From JBBDSH01 sp040905045 (GTDB lineage Bacteria > Pseudomonadota > Gammaproteobacteria > Eutrophobiales > Eutrophobiaceae): DNA of 64,000 bases. The translations under genes and the position numbers were made by a program. The first letter of the stretch is position 1, and each line of letters starts with the position of its first letter. Positions 24,781-33,577 of the stretch are shown here, in pieces. The stretch is from the NCBI GenBank assembly GCA_040905045.1, contig JBBDSH010000083.1:23461-87460 (forward strand). The letters run 5' to 3'. The notes beneath the pieces are model-generated. The model ran no database searches, was not told the origin of the DNA, and was given only the letters and a program-made list of their open reading frames with translations.

Positions 24781-26565
24781 TCAGGCCCGGACCTTGACGT
24801 AAGAACCGGGGGCATCCTCGATGGGTTCCAGATCGCCGTCTCCCGGGACGCGGGCCGGCACTTTTTCACCGGCGTATTGTTCCAGCCAGGCCTGCCAGTC
24901 CGGCCACCAGGAACCCTCATGTTCCACGGCGTCCCGGTGCCAGTCCTCAACGCTTTCAGTCATATCGTCGTTGGTGTAATAGCCGTATTTGTTGCTGGAT
25001 GGCGGATTGACGATGCCGGCAATGTGGCCGGACTTGCCCAGCACAAAATGTACGGGCCCGGAAAACAGCTGCGCCCCCAGATAGGTACTCTTCCAGGGCG
25101 CGATATGGTCGTCTTCGGTGGAGATGAAATAGGACGGCGTCGTGACATCACGCACATCGATGGGAACGTCCCGGACACTGAAGCCGCCCGGTTCCCTGAA
25201 ACTGTTCTCCAGGTACATCTTGCGCAGATAGGTACTGTGCATCTTCGCCGGCATGCGCGTGGAATCGGAATTCCAGTAAAGCAGGTCGAAGGGAAACGGC
25301 TCCTTGCCCATGAGATAATTGTTGACGTAAAAGGACCAGATCAGATCATTGGAACGCAGCAGGTTGAACGTCAGCGACATCTCCTTGCCGTCGTGATAAC
25401 CCTTGTTCTCCATCTCCTTCTCCAGCACCGAGATCTGATCCTCGTCCACGAACACACCCAGATCACCGGGGTAGGTGAAATCGATCAACGTGACGAAGAA
25501 CGTCGCCGAGGCAAAAGGATCCTCTTCACCCTGTTTTTTCAGATACGCCAGTGTCGCGCTCAACAGGGTACCGCCGATGCAATAACCCACCACATTGATC
25601 TCCTTCTCGCCGGTCGCCTTCTCGATGGCTTTCACCGCCTCCAGCGGCCCCTGGAAAATATAGTCCTCGAAATCCTTGTCGCGGTAGGACTCATCCGGGT
25701 TAACCCAGGAAATGACGAACACGGTATGGCCCTGCTCCACCAGCCACTTGACCATGGAATTCTTGGGCTGCAAATCGAGGATATAAAACTTGTTGATCCA
25801 GGGCGGGATAATCAGAAGCGGCTTTTTGAACACCTGCTCGGTGGCGGGCGAATACTGGATAAGCTGCATCATTTCGTTCTGGTAAATGACCTTGCCCGGG
25901 CTGACCGCCACATTCTTGCCCGGTTCAAAGGCCTCCAGATCCGTCATGCGGATACGCAGGTTGCCGCTGTCCGGGTCAAAGTCTTCAACAAAGTTTCGCA
26001 GTCCCTGCAGCAGATTCTCGCCGCGCGTCTCGATGGTTCTTTCAATGACTTCGGGATTGGTTACGATGAAATTGGTGGGCGACAGGGCATCGACGTACTG
26101 CTTGGTATAGAACTCCACCTTGCGGGCCGTCTTCTCGTCCAGCCCCTCGACATCGGCGACAATGGACTGGATGGTATTGGCCGCCACCAGATAGGACTGC
26201 TTGAGATAATCGAAGAACGGGTTCTCCTGCCAGTGTTCGCTGCGGAAACGGCGGTCGCCCTTCTCCGGCTCTGCCACCGGCCGGCTGTCCTCACCCAGCA
26301 TGCGGTTGGCCGTGCTGATCCAGAGATCGAAATAGGAATTCCAGGCATTCATCTGTGCCTCGACGATCTTCTCCGGGTTGCGCATCAGTGCCGTGGTCAA
26401 ATCCAGAAAGGCCCTGTTCAGACCCAGTGGATCGAAGTTGGCACCCTGCTGGCCGAGATAGGCCTGCATCAGCTCGCGGCTCTGTTCGGCGATATTGCTG
26501 ACCGCATCCGTCAATGCCTCGGCATCGTAATCCGCGTCTTTTTCTTCGGGTTTGGTTGTGCTCAT
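24781..26565 (-). CDS. phaC: Polyhydroxyalkanoate synthase, class I
   Basis: 594 residues from the ATG at 26565 (MSTTKPEEKD), the usual class I length; a 28-residue extension upstream is possible. The N-terminal PhaC_N domain is followed by the alpha/beta-hydrolase core PLLIIPPWINKFYILDL and the lipase-like box GYCIGG with nucleophile Cys329. The later catalytic Asp and His sit in ISTEDDHIAPWKS and LGKSGHIAG. It polymerises 3-hydroxyacyl-CoA on granule surfaces. No phaA, phaB or phasin is adjacent. The SSS transporter is the next gene upstream. Confidence 0.96.
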   Translation of the reverse strand: MSTTKPEEKDADYDAEALTDAVSNIAEQSRELMQAYLGQQGANFDPLGLNRAFLDLTTALMRNPEKIVEAQMNAWNSYFDLWISTANRMLGEDSRPVAEPEKGDRRFRSEHWQENPFFDYLKQSYLVAANTIQSIVADVEGLDEKTARKVEFYTKQYVDALSPTNFIVTNPEVIERTIETRGENLLQGLRNFVEDFDPDSGNLRIRMTDLEAFEPGKNVAVSPGKVIYQNEMMQLIQYSPATEQVFKKPLLIIPPWINKFYILDLQPKNSMVKWLVEQGHTVFVISWVNPDESYRDKDFEDYIFQGPLEAVKAIEKATGEKEINVVGYCIGGTLLSATLAYLKKQGEEDPFASATFFVTLIDFTYPGDLGVFVDEDQISVLEKEMENKGYHDGKEMSLTFNLLRSNDLIWSFYVNNYLMGKEPFPFDLLYWNSDSTRMPAKMHSTYLRKMYLENSFREPGGFSVRDVPIDVRDVTTPSYFISTEDDHIAPWKSTYLGAQLFSGPVHFVLGKSGHIAGIVNPPSSNKYGYYTNDDMTESVEDWHRDAVEHEGSWWPDWQAWLEQYAGEKVPARVPGDGDLEPIEDAPGSYVKVRA

Positions 26566-26665
26566 AGATTCTCGATCTTCCGGCCGGCCGGCAGTACTGG
26601 AAATGGTGTTGTTGCGGTGCAGCATATCCGTTTGTTGCCCGCTTGTCAAAATCCGCGGCGTCGGC

Positions 26666-28165
26666 TCAGGCGGCCGATTGTCGCCATCCCAGACGAAATG
26701 AGCCGCCCACGGCGATCATCAGGTTCACCGCCAGACCGTACAGTCCCGGGTGGAAACCGCCGATCTTGCCGGCGCTGACGAACGGGAACGGTCCGAACGC
26801 CAGGCCCAGGGCAATGATCAGTCCGGCCACCAGGCCGGCAAGTACCGGTCCGGCATGCAGGCCGCGCCAGCGGATGCCGATCATGAAGGCCGGTACCAGT
26901 TGCACCAGAATATCGAACTTGCGGTCCAGCAGACTGATCAGAGAGGTCTTCTCCTTGAGTACAATAGCCAGGAACACCAGCAGGGCCAGCAGACTCCAGG
27001 ACAGGATCTTGCCCAGCCGGGTCATTTCCGCCTCTGTCGCATCGCGCTTGATGAAACCGGCATAGACATCTTTCGTCAGCATGGAGGATATGGACAGCAG
27101 CGCCGAGTCGGCGGTGGACATAATGGCCGAGAGAATGGCGGCGAATAACAGCACCACCAGACCGTAACCCAGGATCGACTCCTCCTGGATCAGGCGCAGC
27201 ATGCGGGTCAGAATCTGATCCGTGGCGGCGCCCTCAAGACCAGGCACATACGCAATGGCGTAGATACCGGTAACCACGGCGATGAATGCGGTCAGAAACG
27301 GCAAGAACGCCATGGCGGCCAGGCTGCGGCGCAGAACCCGCTCGCTTCCGGAGGCGTAAATACGCTGAATCGCCTGCGGATACAGGGCGGCACCCATGCC
27401 CATCATAAGAATATAGCTGATCCACTCGCGCAGCATGGCCGGCGGCGGCGGCCGGATTTTACGGATTTGATCCGGATCGCCGGTCGCCAGGATCATCTCC
27501 GTGGCCGAGGACAACGGACCGAACTGATGCACCAGCATGATCAACAGAAGAATAAAGCCGACCATGAGGACGCCGCCCTGGATCATATCGGACCAGGCCA
27601 CGGCCCGCAGACCGCCGAGCGTACCGTAGATCACCATAATCAGCGCCAGCACAATGACGCCGTAATTGTAGGCCAGGTCCCCCTGGGGACCGGCCAGCCC
27701 CTGCAGCGCGCGACCCATGGCCATGAGCTGTGCCAGCAGGAAATTGGTGACGGCGACAACCATGACAATGGCGGCGATGAGACTGATGGCTTTCGAACAG
27801 AAGCGATCGTTGAGGTAATCCACCGGTGTAACGTAGCCGTATTTTCGCGATATGCGATGCAAACGCAGGGCGAAGATAGCATAGAACACAACGATGGCGA
27901 GCATGAAATGCACGGACATGATCCAGGCATAACCGATGCGGTAGGTCATGCCGGTAAAACCGAACAGGGTATTGCCGCTGTACTGGGTGGCGTACAAAGT
28001 CAGTACCAGGACGACGAAACCGAAACCGGAGCCGGCGATGTAGAAATCCCGCATGGTATTGGCGATGCGGGCGCGATAGCCGAACCAGCCGAACAACAGC
28101 AGGGAAGAAACATAGATGCCGATAAACAACCAGGCGCCGGGGCCGAAGGGCAGCAAATCGGTCAT
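26666..28165 (-). CDS. Sodium:solute symporter (SSS family)
   Basis: 499 residues with about 13 hydrophobic segments. Features of the family include GTLGGLRAVAWSDMIQG in the fifth/sixth helix region and ALLSISSMLTKDVY near residue 350. It imports an unidentified organic substrate with sodium. A 64-residue membrane protein ends seven bases upstream, an arrangement known for SSS/DUF pairs. Confidence 0.88.
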   Translation of the reverse strand: MTDLLPFGPGAWLFIGIYVSSLLLFGWFGYRARIANTMRDFYIAGSGFGFVVLVLTLYATQYSGNTLFGFTGMTYRIGYAWIMSVHFMLAIVVFYAIFALRLHRISRKYGYVTPVDYLNDRFCSKAISLIAAIVMVVAVTNFLLAQLMAMGRALQGLAGPQGDLAYNYGVIVLALIMVIYGTLGGLRAVAWSDMIQGGVLMVGFILLLIMLVHQFGPLSSATEMILATGDPDQIRKIRPPPPAMLREWISYILMMGMGAALYPQAIQRIYASGSERVLRRSLAAMAFLPFLTAFIAVVTGIYAIAYVPGLEGAATDQILTRMLRLIQEESILGYGLVVLLFAAILSAIMSTADSALLSISSMLTKDVYAGFIKRDATEAEMTRLGKILSWSLLALLVFLAIVLKEKTSLISLLDRKFDILVQLVPAFMIGIRWRGLHAGPVLAGLVAGLIIALGLAFGPFPFVSAGKIGGFHPGLYGLAVNLMIAVGGSFRLGWRQSAA

Positions 28166-28171
28166 GACGGA

Positions 28172-28366
28172 TCAGGCACCGCCGTCCGGCGGCGAGGAAC
28201 GCAGGAACAGCCAGGCGGTCAGCAGGGCGGCGAGAAAACCGACGAACAGGGACACCAGCACCCACAGGGGCAGGCCCAGATAGAACGTATCCTGTTCAGA
28301 CGGCCAGTACCACGGAACGCCGAGAACCAGCAGGACAATATAGGCCGCGATAATCCGGAAATTCAA
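28172..28366 (-). CDS. Small two-helix membrane protein (DUF3311-like)
   Basis: 64 residues with two hydrophobic segments (RIIAAYIVLLVLGVPWYWP and YLGLPLWVLVSLFVGFLAAL). Such DUF3311 proteins are regularly encoded just before SSS symporters and are presumed accessory subunits. Six-base spacing to the symporter supports an operon. Confidence 0.75.
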   Translation of the reverse strand: MNFRIIAAYIVLLVLGVPWYWPSEQDTFYLGLPLWVLVSLFVGFLAALLTAWLFLRSSPPDGGA

Positions 28367-28411
28367 GACAGACCCTTATGGTGGTTTTGTGTCCGATCAT
28401 GATGCCACAAC

Positions 28412-29059
28412 TCAATTGCGTTCGGGAAACAGCCATGGCGCCTCCGTGGCGCGCCGCTGTTCGTAGGCACGGATATCATCGCCGTACTGCAAGGTCATGC
28501 CGATATCATCCAGGCCGTTGAGCAACCGGTCTTTCAGTGACGCATCAATATCGAAGAAAATATTTTCCCCCGACGGCGTGGTGATGGTCTGGGCCGTAAG
28601 ATTCACCCGCAGACGGTAACCCGGCGTTGATAATACTTCCTTGAAGAGATGTTCGATGATTTCCGCGTCCAGGCTCACGGCAAGCACACCGTTCTTGCCG
28701 CAGTTGCTGTAAAAAATATCGGCAAAGCTTTCTGCGATGACGCAACGAAAGCCGTATTCACGCAAGGCCCACACCGCATGCTCGCGTGAGGAACCGCAGC
28801 CGAAGTTGAATCGTGTCAATAGAATGGACGCGCCCTGGTAACGTTCCCGGTTCAGGATGAAGTCCTTCTTAAGAGGCCGTTGCGAACAGTCCTGGCCCGG
28901 CCGACCGATATCCTCATAACGCCATTCGTCGAACAGGAACGGACCGTAACCGGTCTTGTGGACGGACTTCAGAAACTGCTTCGGAATGATGGCATCGGTA
29001 TCGATATTGGATCGATCCAATGGTGCGACCAGTCCGTCAAGTTCGGTAAATGCTTCCAT
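28412..29059 (-). CDS. leuD: 3-isopropylmalate dehydratase small subunit
   Basis: 215 residues. FTELDGLVAPLDRSNIDTDAIIPKQFLKS and NFGCGSSREHAVWAL are the swivelling-domain hallmarks. With LeuC it isomerises 2- to 3-isopropylmalate in leucine synthesis. Only a 178-base spacer separates leuC from leuD. Directly before its ATG is a seven-unit heptanucleotide array, and no Shine-Dalgarno is visible there. leuB and leuA are not in the window. Confidence 0.97.
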   Translation of the reverse strand: MEAFTELDGLVAPLDRSNIDTDAIIPKQFLKSVHKTGYGPFLFDEWRYEDIGRPGQDCSQRPLKKDFILNRERYQGASILLTRFNFGCGSSREHAVWALREYGFRCVIAESFADIFYSNCGKNGVLAVSLDAEIIEHLFKEVLSTPGYRLRVNLTAQTITTPSGENIFFDIDASLKDRLLNGLDDIGMTLQYGDDIRAYEQRRATEAPWLFPERN

Positions 29060-29063
29060 TGTG

Positions 29064-29105
29064 CGTGGCTCGTGGTTCGTGGTTCGTGGCTTGTGGCTCG
29101 TGGCT
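29064..29105. repeat. Heptanucleotide array (CGTGGCT) at the leuD start
   Basis: Six 7-mers (CGTGGCT, CGTGGTT twice, CGTGGCT, TGTGGCT, CGTGGCT) in exact phase, beginning five bases upstream of the leuD ATG on the minus strand. The unit TCGTGGC is the complement of the GCCACGA units inside gor. The remainder to 29237 shows GTGTCCTCCGTG-type short repeats. Confidence 0.85.
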
Positions 29106-29237
29106 TGTTACATGTTCAACGGAGCCGTCATTCCTGCGAAGGCAGCTGTAGGGTGGGTTAGCGAAGCGCAACCCACCGACAGTTTTAAACTGTTCACACG
29201 TCTCTGTGTCCTCCGTGCTCTCCGTGGTTCATCGCAG

Positions 29238-30644
29238 TTAATCATTCAACTCGCGCACGTCGATGAAATGACCGGCGACGGCCGCCGCCGCGGCCATGGG
29301 CGGGCTGACCAGATGCGTGCGCCCGCCCGGTCCCTGACGGCCCTGGAAGTTGCGGTTCGACGTGGAAGCGCAGCGCTCACCCTGGCTCAGCCGATCCTCG
29401 TTCATGCCCAGGCACATGGAACAACCCGCCTGACGCCACTGGAAACCGGCGTCAATAAAGATTTTGTCCAGTCCTTCCTGTTCGGCCTGTTTGCGCACCA
29501 GGCCGGAGCCCGGCACGATCAACGCCTCCTTGATACCGGGCGCGACTTTTTTACCCTTGACCACGTTTGCGGCGGCGCGCAGATCCTCAATACGGGCATT
29601 GGTACAGGAACCGATAAAAATCTTGTCCGGCTTGATATCGGTCATGGGCGTACCGGGTTCCAGAGCCATGTATTCCAGGGCGTGCCGCATACCCTGGCGT
29701 TTGACCGGGTCCGTCTCCTGTTCCGGATCCGGCACACGGTCGCCGATGGATACGACCATTTCCGGTGATGTGCCCCAGGTCACGCACGGTTGTATGTCTT
29801 CGGCGCGAATATCCACCGCATGATCGAAGCGAGCCTCCGCATCGCTGTGCAATTCCCGCCAGGCCGCTTCGGCCTTGTCCCACATTCCGCCTTTCGGCGC
29901 CATGGGCCGGCCGCGGACGTAATCGATAGTGGTATCGTCCACGGCGATAACGCCGGAACGGGCCCCGGCTTCGATGGCCATGTTGCAAATGGTCATGCGC
30001 CCCTCCATGGACAAGCCGCGGATGGTATCACCGGCGAATTCGATGACATGCCCGGTACCGCCGGCGGTCCCGATCCTGCCGATGATGTGCAGAACGATAT
30101 CCTTGGCGGTGACGCCCGTGCCGAGCTTTCCGTTGATACTGATGAGCATATTGCGGGCTTTCGTTAACGACAGCGTCTGCGTGGCGAGCACATGTTCCAC
30201 CTCGGAAGTGCCGATACCGAACGCCCAGGCACCCAGCGCGCCATTGGTGGTGGTATGGGAATCACCGCAAACGATGGTCATGCCCGGCAGGCAGGCACCC
30301 AGTTCCGGGCCGATAACATGGACAATGCCCTGGCGCTCGTCGAACAGGTCTATGTACTTGATGTGTGCCGCTCGAACATTGCTGGTCAACGCATCCAGCT
30401 GTTCCCGGGAGACAGGATCGCTGATCCTGTCGCGATTGATGGTGGGGACGTTGTGATCCGGCACGGCCAGGTTCGCTTCCAGCCGCCACAGTTCGCGGTC
30501 AGCAAGCCGCAGGCCCTCGAAGGCCTGCGGCGAGGTGACCTCGTGCAACAGGTGCCGATCGATATAGATCAACGCCGTACCGTCGCCGTTGTCGCGAACG
30601 ACGTGGGCGTCCCAGAGTTTGTCGTAAAGTGTCTTTGCAGTCAT
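29238..30644 (-). CDS. leuC: 3-isopropylmalate dehydratase large subunit
   Basis: 468 residues, standard length. TLYDKLWDAHVVRDNG start, HEVTSPQAFEGL, GDSHTTTNGALG and the Fe-S ligands in FIGSCTNARIEDLRAA and CSMCLGMN are all intact. It carries the [4Fe-4S] cluster and pairs with LeuD. A LysR gene lies upstream on the same strand, as in Pseudomonas. Confidence 0.98.
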   Translation of the reverse strand: MTAKTLYDKLWDAHVVRDNGDGTALIYIDRHLLHEVTSPQAFEGLRLADRELWRLEANLAVPDHNVPTINRDRISDPVSREQLDALTSNVRAAHIKYIDLFDERQGIVHVIGPELGACLPGMTIVCGDSHTTTNGALGAWAFGIGTSEVEHVLATQTLSLTKARNMLISINGKLGTGVTAKDIVLHIIGRIGTAGGTGHVIEFAGDTIRGLSMEGRMTICNMAIEAGARSGVIAVDDTTIDYVRGRPMAPKGGMWDKAEAAWRELHSDAEARFDHAVDIRAEDIQPCVTWGTSPEMVVSIGDRVPDPEQETDPVKRQGMRHALEYMALEPGTPMTDIKPDKIFIGSCTNARIEDLRAAANVVKGKKVAPGIKEALIVPGSGLVRKQAEQEGLDKIFIDAGFQWRQAGCSMCLGMNEDRLSQGERCASTSNRNFQGRQGPGGRTHLVSPPMAAAAAVAGHFIDVRELND

Positions 30645-30841
30645 ATCGAAATTTTATATTCAGCCACAGAGGGTCACAGAGGACCACCGAGATTAAAATT
30701 GTGAATTTTCTGTTTATAGCATCTACTATCCTGGATATATGGATTACCCGATACACTCCGAATAACGGTTGTTTTCACTCTGTGTTCCTCTGTGTCCCCG
30801 GATCGGGGTCCGGGGCAGGCTCTCTGTGGCTAATCTGTCAA
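30645..30841. repeat. Gene-free region with CACAGAG-type and CCGGATCGGGG repeats
   Basis: ACAGAGGGTCACAGAGG (30664) and its reverse-oriented counterpart TCTGTGTTCCTCTGTGTC (about 30779) flank the middle. A CCCCGGATCGGGGTCCGGGG hairpin (30799-30818) and GCAGGCTCTCTGTGGC follow. I see no gene. The repeats may pair to close the region in a large loop. Confidence 0.5.
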
Positions 30842-31717
30842 TCATTCATCCGCGTACTGCTCCAGTAAACGGACAAACGCCGCCGCGGCGTTGGAGAGCG
30901 TCCGCTCCCGGTGATAGATGTAACCCAGCCGGCGACGGATAGTGATCTGTTTCACGTTCAATCGCTGCAGCTTTCTGTCCACCATGGTATCCGGCAACAC
31001 ACTCCAGCCCAGGCCGATGGAGACCATCATCTTGACGGTCTCAAGGTAATTCGTCTCCATTCCCGTCTGCAGTACACAGTGTTTGCGACGGAACAGGTCA
31101 TCGACGATGCGCCGGGTAAACGTCTGTTCGTCCGGCAATATCGCCGGGAATTCCTGCAATGCCTTCAGCGCAATCTCTCCGCGGTTCGCCAGCGGGTGGT
31201 CGTTGCCGACGACAAAACTGAGCGGATCATCCCAGATAGCGTGGCTGTAAATCCGCGGCATGTCTTCCTCTGCCAGGGTGATCACCGCCAGTTCCAGATC
31301 GCCGCCCAGTACCGACTCGACGGCGGCTTCCGATTCCATGAAGTCAATGTCCAGGGACACCTGCGGATAACGGCCGGAAAATTTCCGCAACACCGGCGGC
31401 AGTCGATGCAGGCCCGCATGATGACTGATGCCCAGTGGCAGCCGGCCGGAGACCATACCCGTCAGGTTCCGCACCAGGGTCTGCGAATCCCGGACCTCCT
31501 GAATAATGCGCCGGGCCCGCGGCAGCAGCAGTTCACCCGCTTCCGTCAGTCCAATCTGTTTGCCGACGCGGTCAAACAGACGCGTCCCGACTTGCTCCTC
31601 CAGCGCCGAAATACGCTTGCTGACCGCCGGTTGGGTCAATTCCAGGCTCTGTGCCGCCGCGGAAAACGAACCCTTCTCCGCAACATTGACGAAAGCCTGT
31701 AGCAGCGATGTTTCCAT
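30842..31717 (-). CDS. LysR family regulator next to leuCD
   Basis: 291 residues, single HTH (residues 18-37, SFSAAAQSLELTQPAVSKRI), effector domain from about 90. In many gammaproteobacteria a LysR gene sits directly before leuC. Whether it controls leuCD or itself is not decided, but a 19-bp perfect palindrome lies 13 bases upstream of its ATG. Effector unknown. Confidence 0.88.
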   Translation of the reverse strand: METSLLQAFVNVAEKGSFSAAAQSLELTQPAVSKRISALEEQVGTRLFDRVGKQIGLTEAGELLLPRARRIIQEVRDSQTLVRNLTGMVSGRLPLGISHHAGLHRLPPVLRKFSGRYPQVSLDIDFMESEAAVESVLGGDLELAVITLAEEDMPRIYSHAIWDDPLSFVVGNDHPLANRGEIALKALQEFPAILPDEQTFTRRIVDDLFRRKHCVLQTGMETNYLETVKMMVSIGLGWSVLPDTMVDRKLQRLNVKQITIRRRLGYIYHRERTLSNAAAAFVRLLEQYADE

Positions 31718-31729
31718 GAACCGATTTTA

Positions 31730-31748
31730 ACATTCCTTAAAGGAATGT
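31730..31748. promoter_or_regulatory. 19-bp perfect palindrome, probable LysR operator
   Basis: ACATTCCTT-A-AAGGAATGT lies between the LysR gene and the small membrane protein gene at 31898. Symmetry and location fit autorepression by the LysR protein or control of the divergent gene. Confidence 0.6.
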
Positions 31749-31897
31749 AATATATAAATACGATGAATATATTTCATAGCTAATATTACCCCCGCGGTTG
31801 CCGGGATGCAAGCCCCGGAACAAGGTACCGGGATGGCTATACGCGGGCCGGCAGGCACCATAAAATACCTTTCCCACCATCAACCCGGGAGACAACC

Positions 31898-32215
31898 ATG
31901 GCGGATTCCAACGGCAGTATCATTCTGGGAATGATCTGGATGTTCATTATTTCCCTGCTTCTCATCTGGCTGCCGGCCCTGGGACCGCTGATTGCAGGCA
32001 TTGTCGGCGGCAAGCTGGCCGGCGGCGTCGGCCGCGGCCTGGTTGCCGCCCTGTTTCCGGGCCTGTTGCTGGCGCTGGGCCTGTTCTTCTTCGGCACCGT
32101 GCTGACGGGTCTGCCCATGCTCGGCGCCCTTATCGCCGGCAGCAGCGTTGTGCTTTATTTACTGTACGTGCCCATCCTGCTCATCGGCGCCCTCATCGGC
32201 GGACTGCTGGCGTGA
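31898..32215 (+). CDS. Small hydrophobic membrane protein
   Basis: 105 residues after GGGAGA. Three to four hydrophobic segments and many glycines (LGPLIAGIVGGKLAGGVGRG). Only a short polar N-terminus precedes the first segment. Function unknown; no close family recognised. Distance to the SDR gene is 58 bases. Confidence 0.65.
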   Translation: MADSNGSIILGMIWMFIISLLLIWLPALGPLIAGIVGGKLAGGVGRGLVAALFPGLLLALGLFFFGTVLTGLPMLGALIAGSSVVLYLLYVPILLIGALIGGLLA

Positions 32216-32273
32216 AACCCAACCACTGCCGACCAGGAACGTCTATCAAGATTCAAACATAACCGCCCTGCTT

Positions 32274-33005
32274 ATGAATTCACTGCAAGACAAAGTTGCC
32301 CTCGTTACCGGTGCCAGTTCCGGCATCGGCCGATCCATTGCCATTGCCCTTGCCGCGGAAGGCGCCCGTGTCGTATTGGCCTCGCGCAATGAGGAGAAAC
32401 TGGCCGAGGTCGCCAATCAAATCGGCGCCGCCGGCGGCAATGCCGAAACTATTCCCACCGACGTTACCGACGAGGAACAGATCCTGGCATTGTTCCAGCG
32501 TATCGGGAGTCGTTACGGCCGGCTGGATCTGCTCATTAACAACGCCGGAACCGCCACCGCCGCCCCCGTGGAAGAACTGGATCTGGTGGAATGGCGGCGC
32601 GTGCTGGATCTCAATCTGACTGCCGCGTTTCTGTGCAGCCGCGAGGCCTTCCGCATCATGAAAACACAATCCGCCGGTCGCATTATCAATATCGGCAGCG
32701 TCGCCGCCTACGTGCCGCGCCCGGCCACCGCGCCCTATACGGTCTCCAAGGCCGGACTGGAGGCCCTGACCCACGCCCTGGCGCTGGAAGGGCGTGATCA
32801 CGGCATCACGGCCTGCATCCTGCATCCCGGCAATACCCTCTCCGGATTCTGGACCGGCCGCGAAGAAGCAGCCCGGGAGGAAGGCGTCATGGCACCCGAA
32901 GACGTGGCCCGGATGACCGTTACCATTGCCGCCATGCCCGACGATGTACTGGTACTGAAAACCGTCATGCTGCCCGTCAGTATGCCGTTTCTGGGCCGCG
33001 GCTAG
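32274..33005 (+). CDS. Short-chain dehydrogenase/reductase
   Basis: 243 residues from ATG at 32274. NAD(P) motif TGASSGIG (11-18), NNAG (about 89-92), catalytic Ser in GSVAAYV and YTVSK (Y-x3-K). Classical SDR size. Substrate unknown. The Lys-Asn-type cofactor loop ASRNEEKL hints at NADP(H) preference because of the Arg. Confidence 0.88.
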   Translation: MNSLQDKVALVTGASSGIGRSIAIALAAEGARVVLASRNEEKLAEVANQIGAAGGNAETIPTDVTDEEQILALFQRIGSRYGRLDLLINNAGTATAAPVEELDLVEWRRVLDLNLTAAFLCSREAFRIMKTQSAGRIINIGSVAAYVPRPATAPYTVSKAGLEALTHALALEGRDHGITACILHPGNTLSGFWTGREEAAREEGVMAPEDVARMTVTIAAMPDDVLVLKTVMLPVSMPFLGRG

Positions 33006-33017
33006 CCGGTCTGGATT

Positions 33018-33482
33018 GTGTTGTTCCGGCAGGCGACAATCGACGACCTCCGGGAAGTTGCCGGCTGGATCCGGTCCCGTCGCGACTGTGAATTCTGGGC
33101 CGGTCCTTATATGTCTTACCCCCTGGATCCGGAAATGCTGCCCGCGGATGTGGATTTGTTTACCTCGGATTCCATGGTCCTGTGTCAGGATCAGCGACTG
33201 CTGGCCTTCGGACAATTGCAGGAAAAAGACGCCCGTAACGGACATCTGGCCCGGTTGATTGTGAATCCCGCGCAACGCCGGCGGGGATACGGCTGTTCGC
33301 TGGTGGAAAAACTGCTGGAGCGAGCCCGAGAGAAAGGTTACCGCAGCGTCACGCTGAATGTGGATCGGGACAATCAGGCCGCCCAGGCCATGTATGCTCG
33401 ACTCGGTTTCCGTCACGCAAGACGGCCGGACGCTGAATACGCCTCGTCGCAATCGGAGTACATGATTCTCGAACTGTCCTGA
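33018..33482 (+). CDS. GNAT family N-acetyltransferase
   Basis: 154 residues from a GTG start twelve bases after the SDR stop. Acetyl-CoA motif A is HLARLIVNPAQRRRGYGCSL (R/Q-x2-G-x-G), followed by NQAAQAMYARLGFRH. Likely acetylates an amine or peptide N-terminus; specificity unknown. Confidence 0.85.
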   Translation: MLFRQATIDDLREVAGWIRSRRDCEFWAGPYMSYPLDPEMLPADVDLFTSDSMVLCQDQRLLAFGQLQEKDARNGHLARLIVNPAQRRRGYGCSLVEKLLERAREKGYRSVTLNVDRDNQAAQAMYARLGFRHARRPDAEYASSQSEYMILELS

Positions 33483-33577
33483 GACAGTGATACGCGGCCG
33501 TTGACAGAGGGGTGTCACAAGGCTATGTTGCAATGCGATATTATCCTGTTTCCTCTCCCGCCTGCCTGACAGATCGT

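Noticed and set aside
24877..26778. Open frame of 633 codons on the strand opposite phaC
   Set aside because: It lies antisense to a clear PHA synthase, has no recognisable domain and is an effect of the GC-rich codon pattern.
32280..33533. 417-codon frame opposite the SDR and GNAT genes
   Set aside because: Antisense to two well-formed genes, rich in Gly/His/Gln repeats without any family signal.
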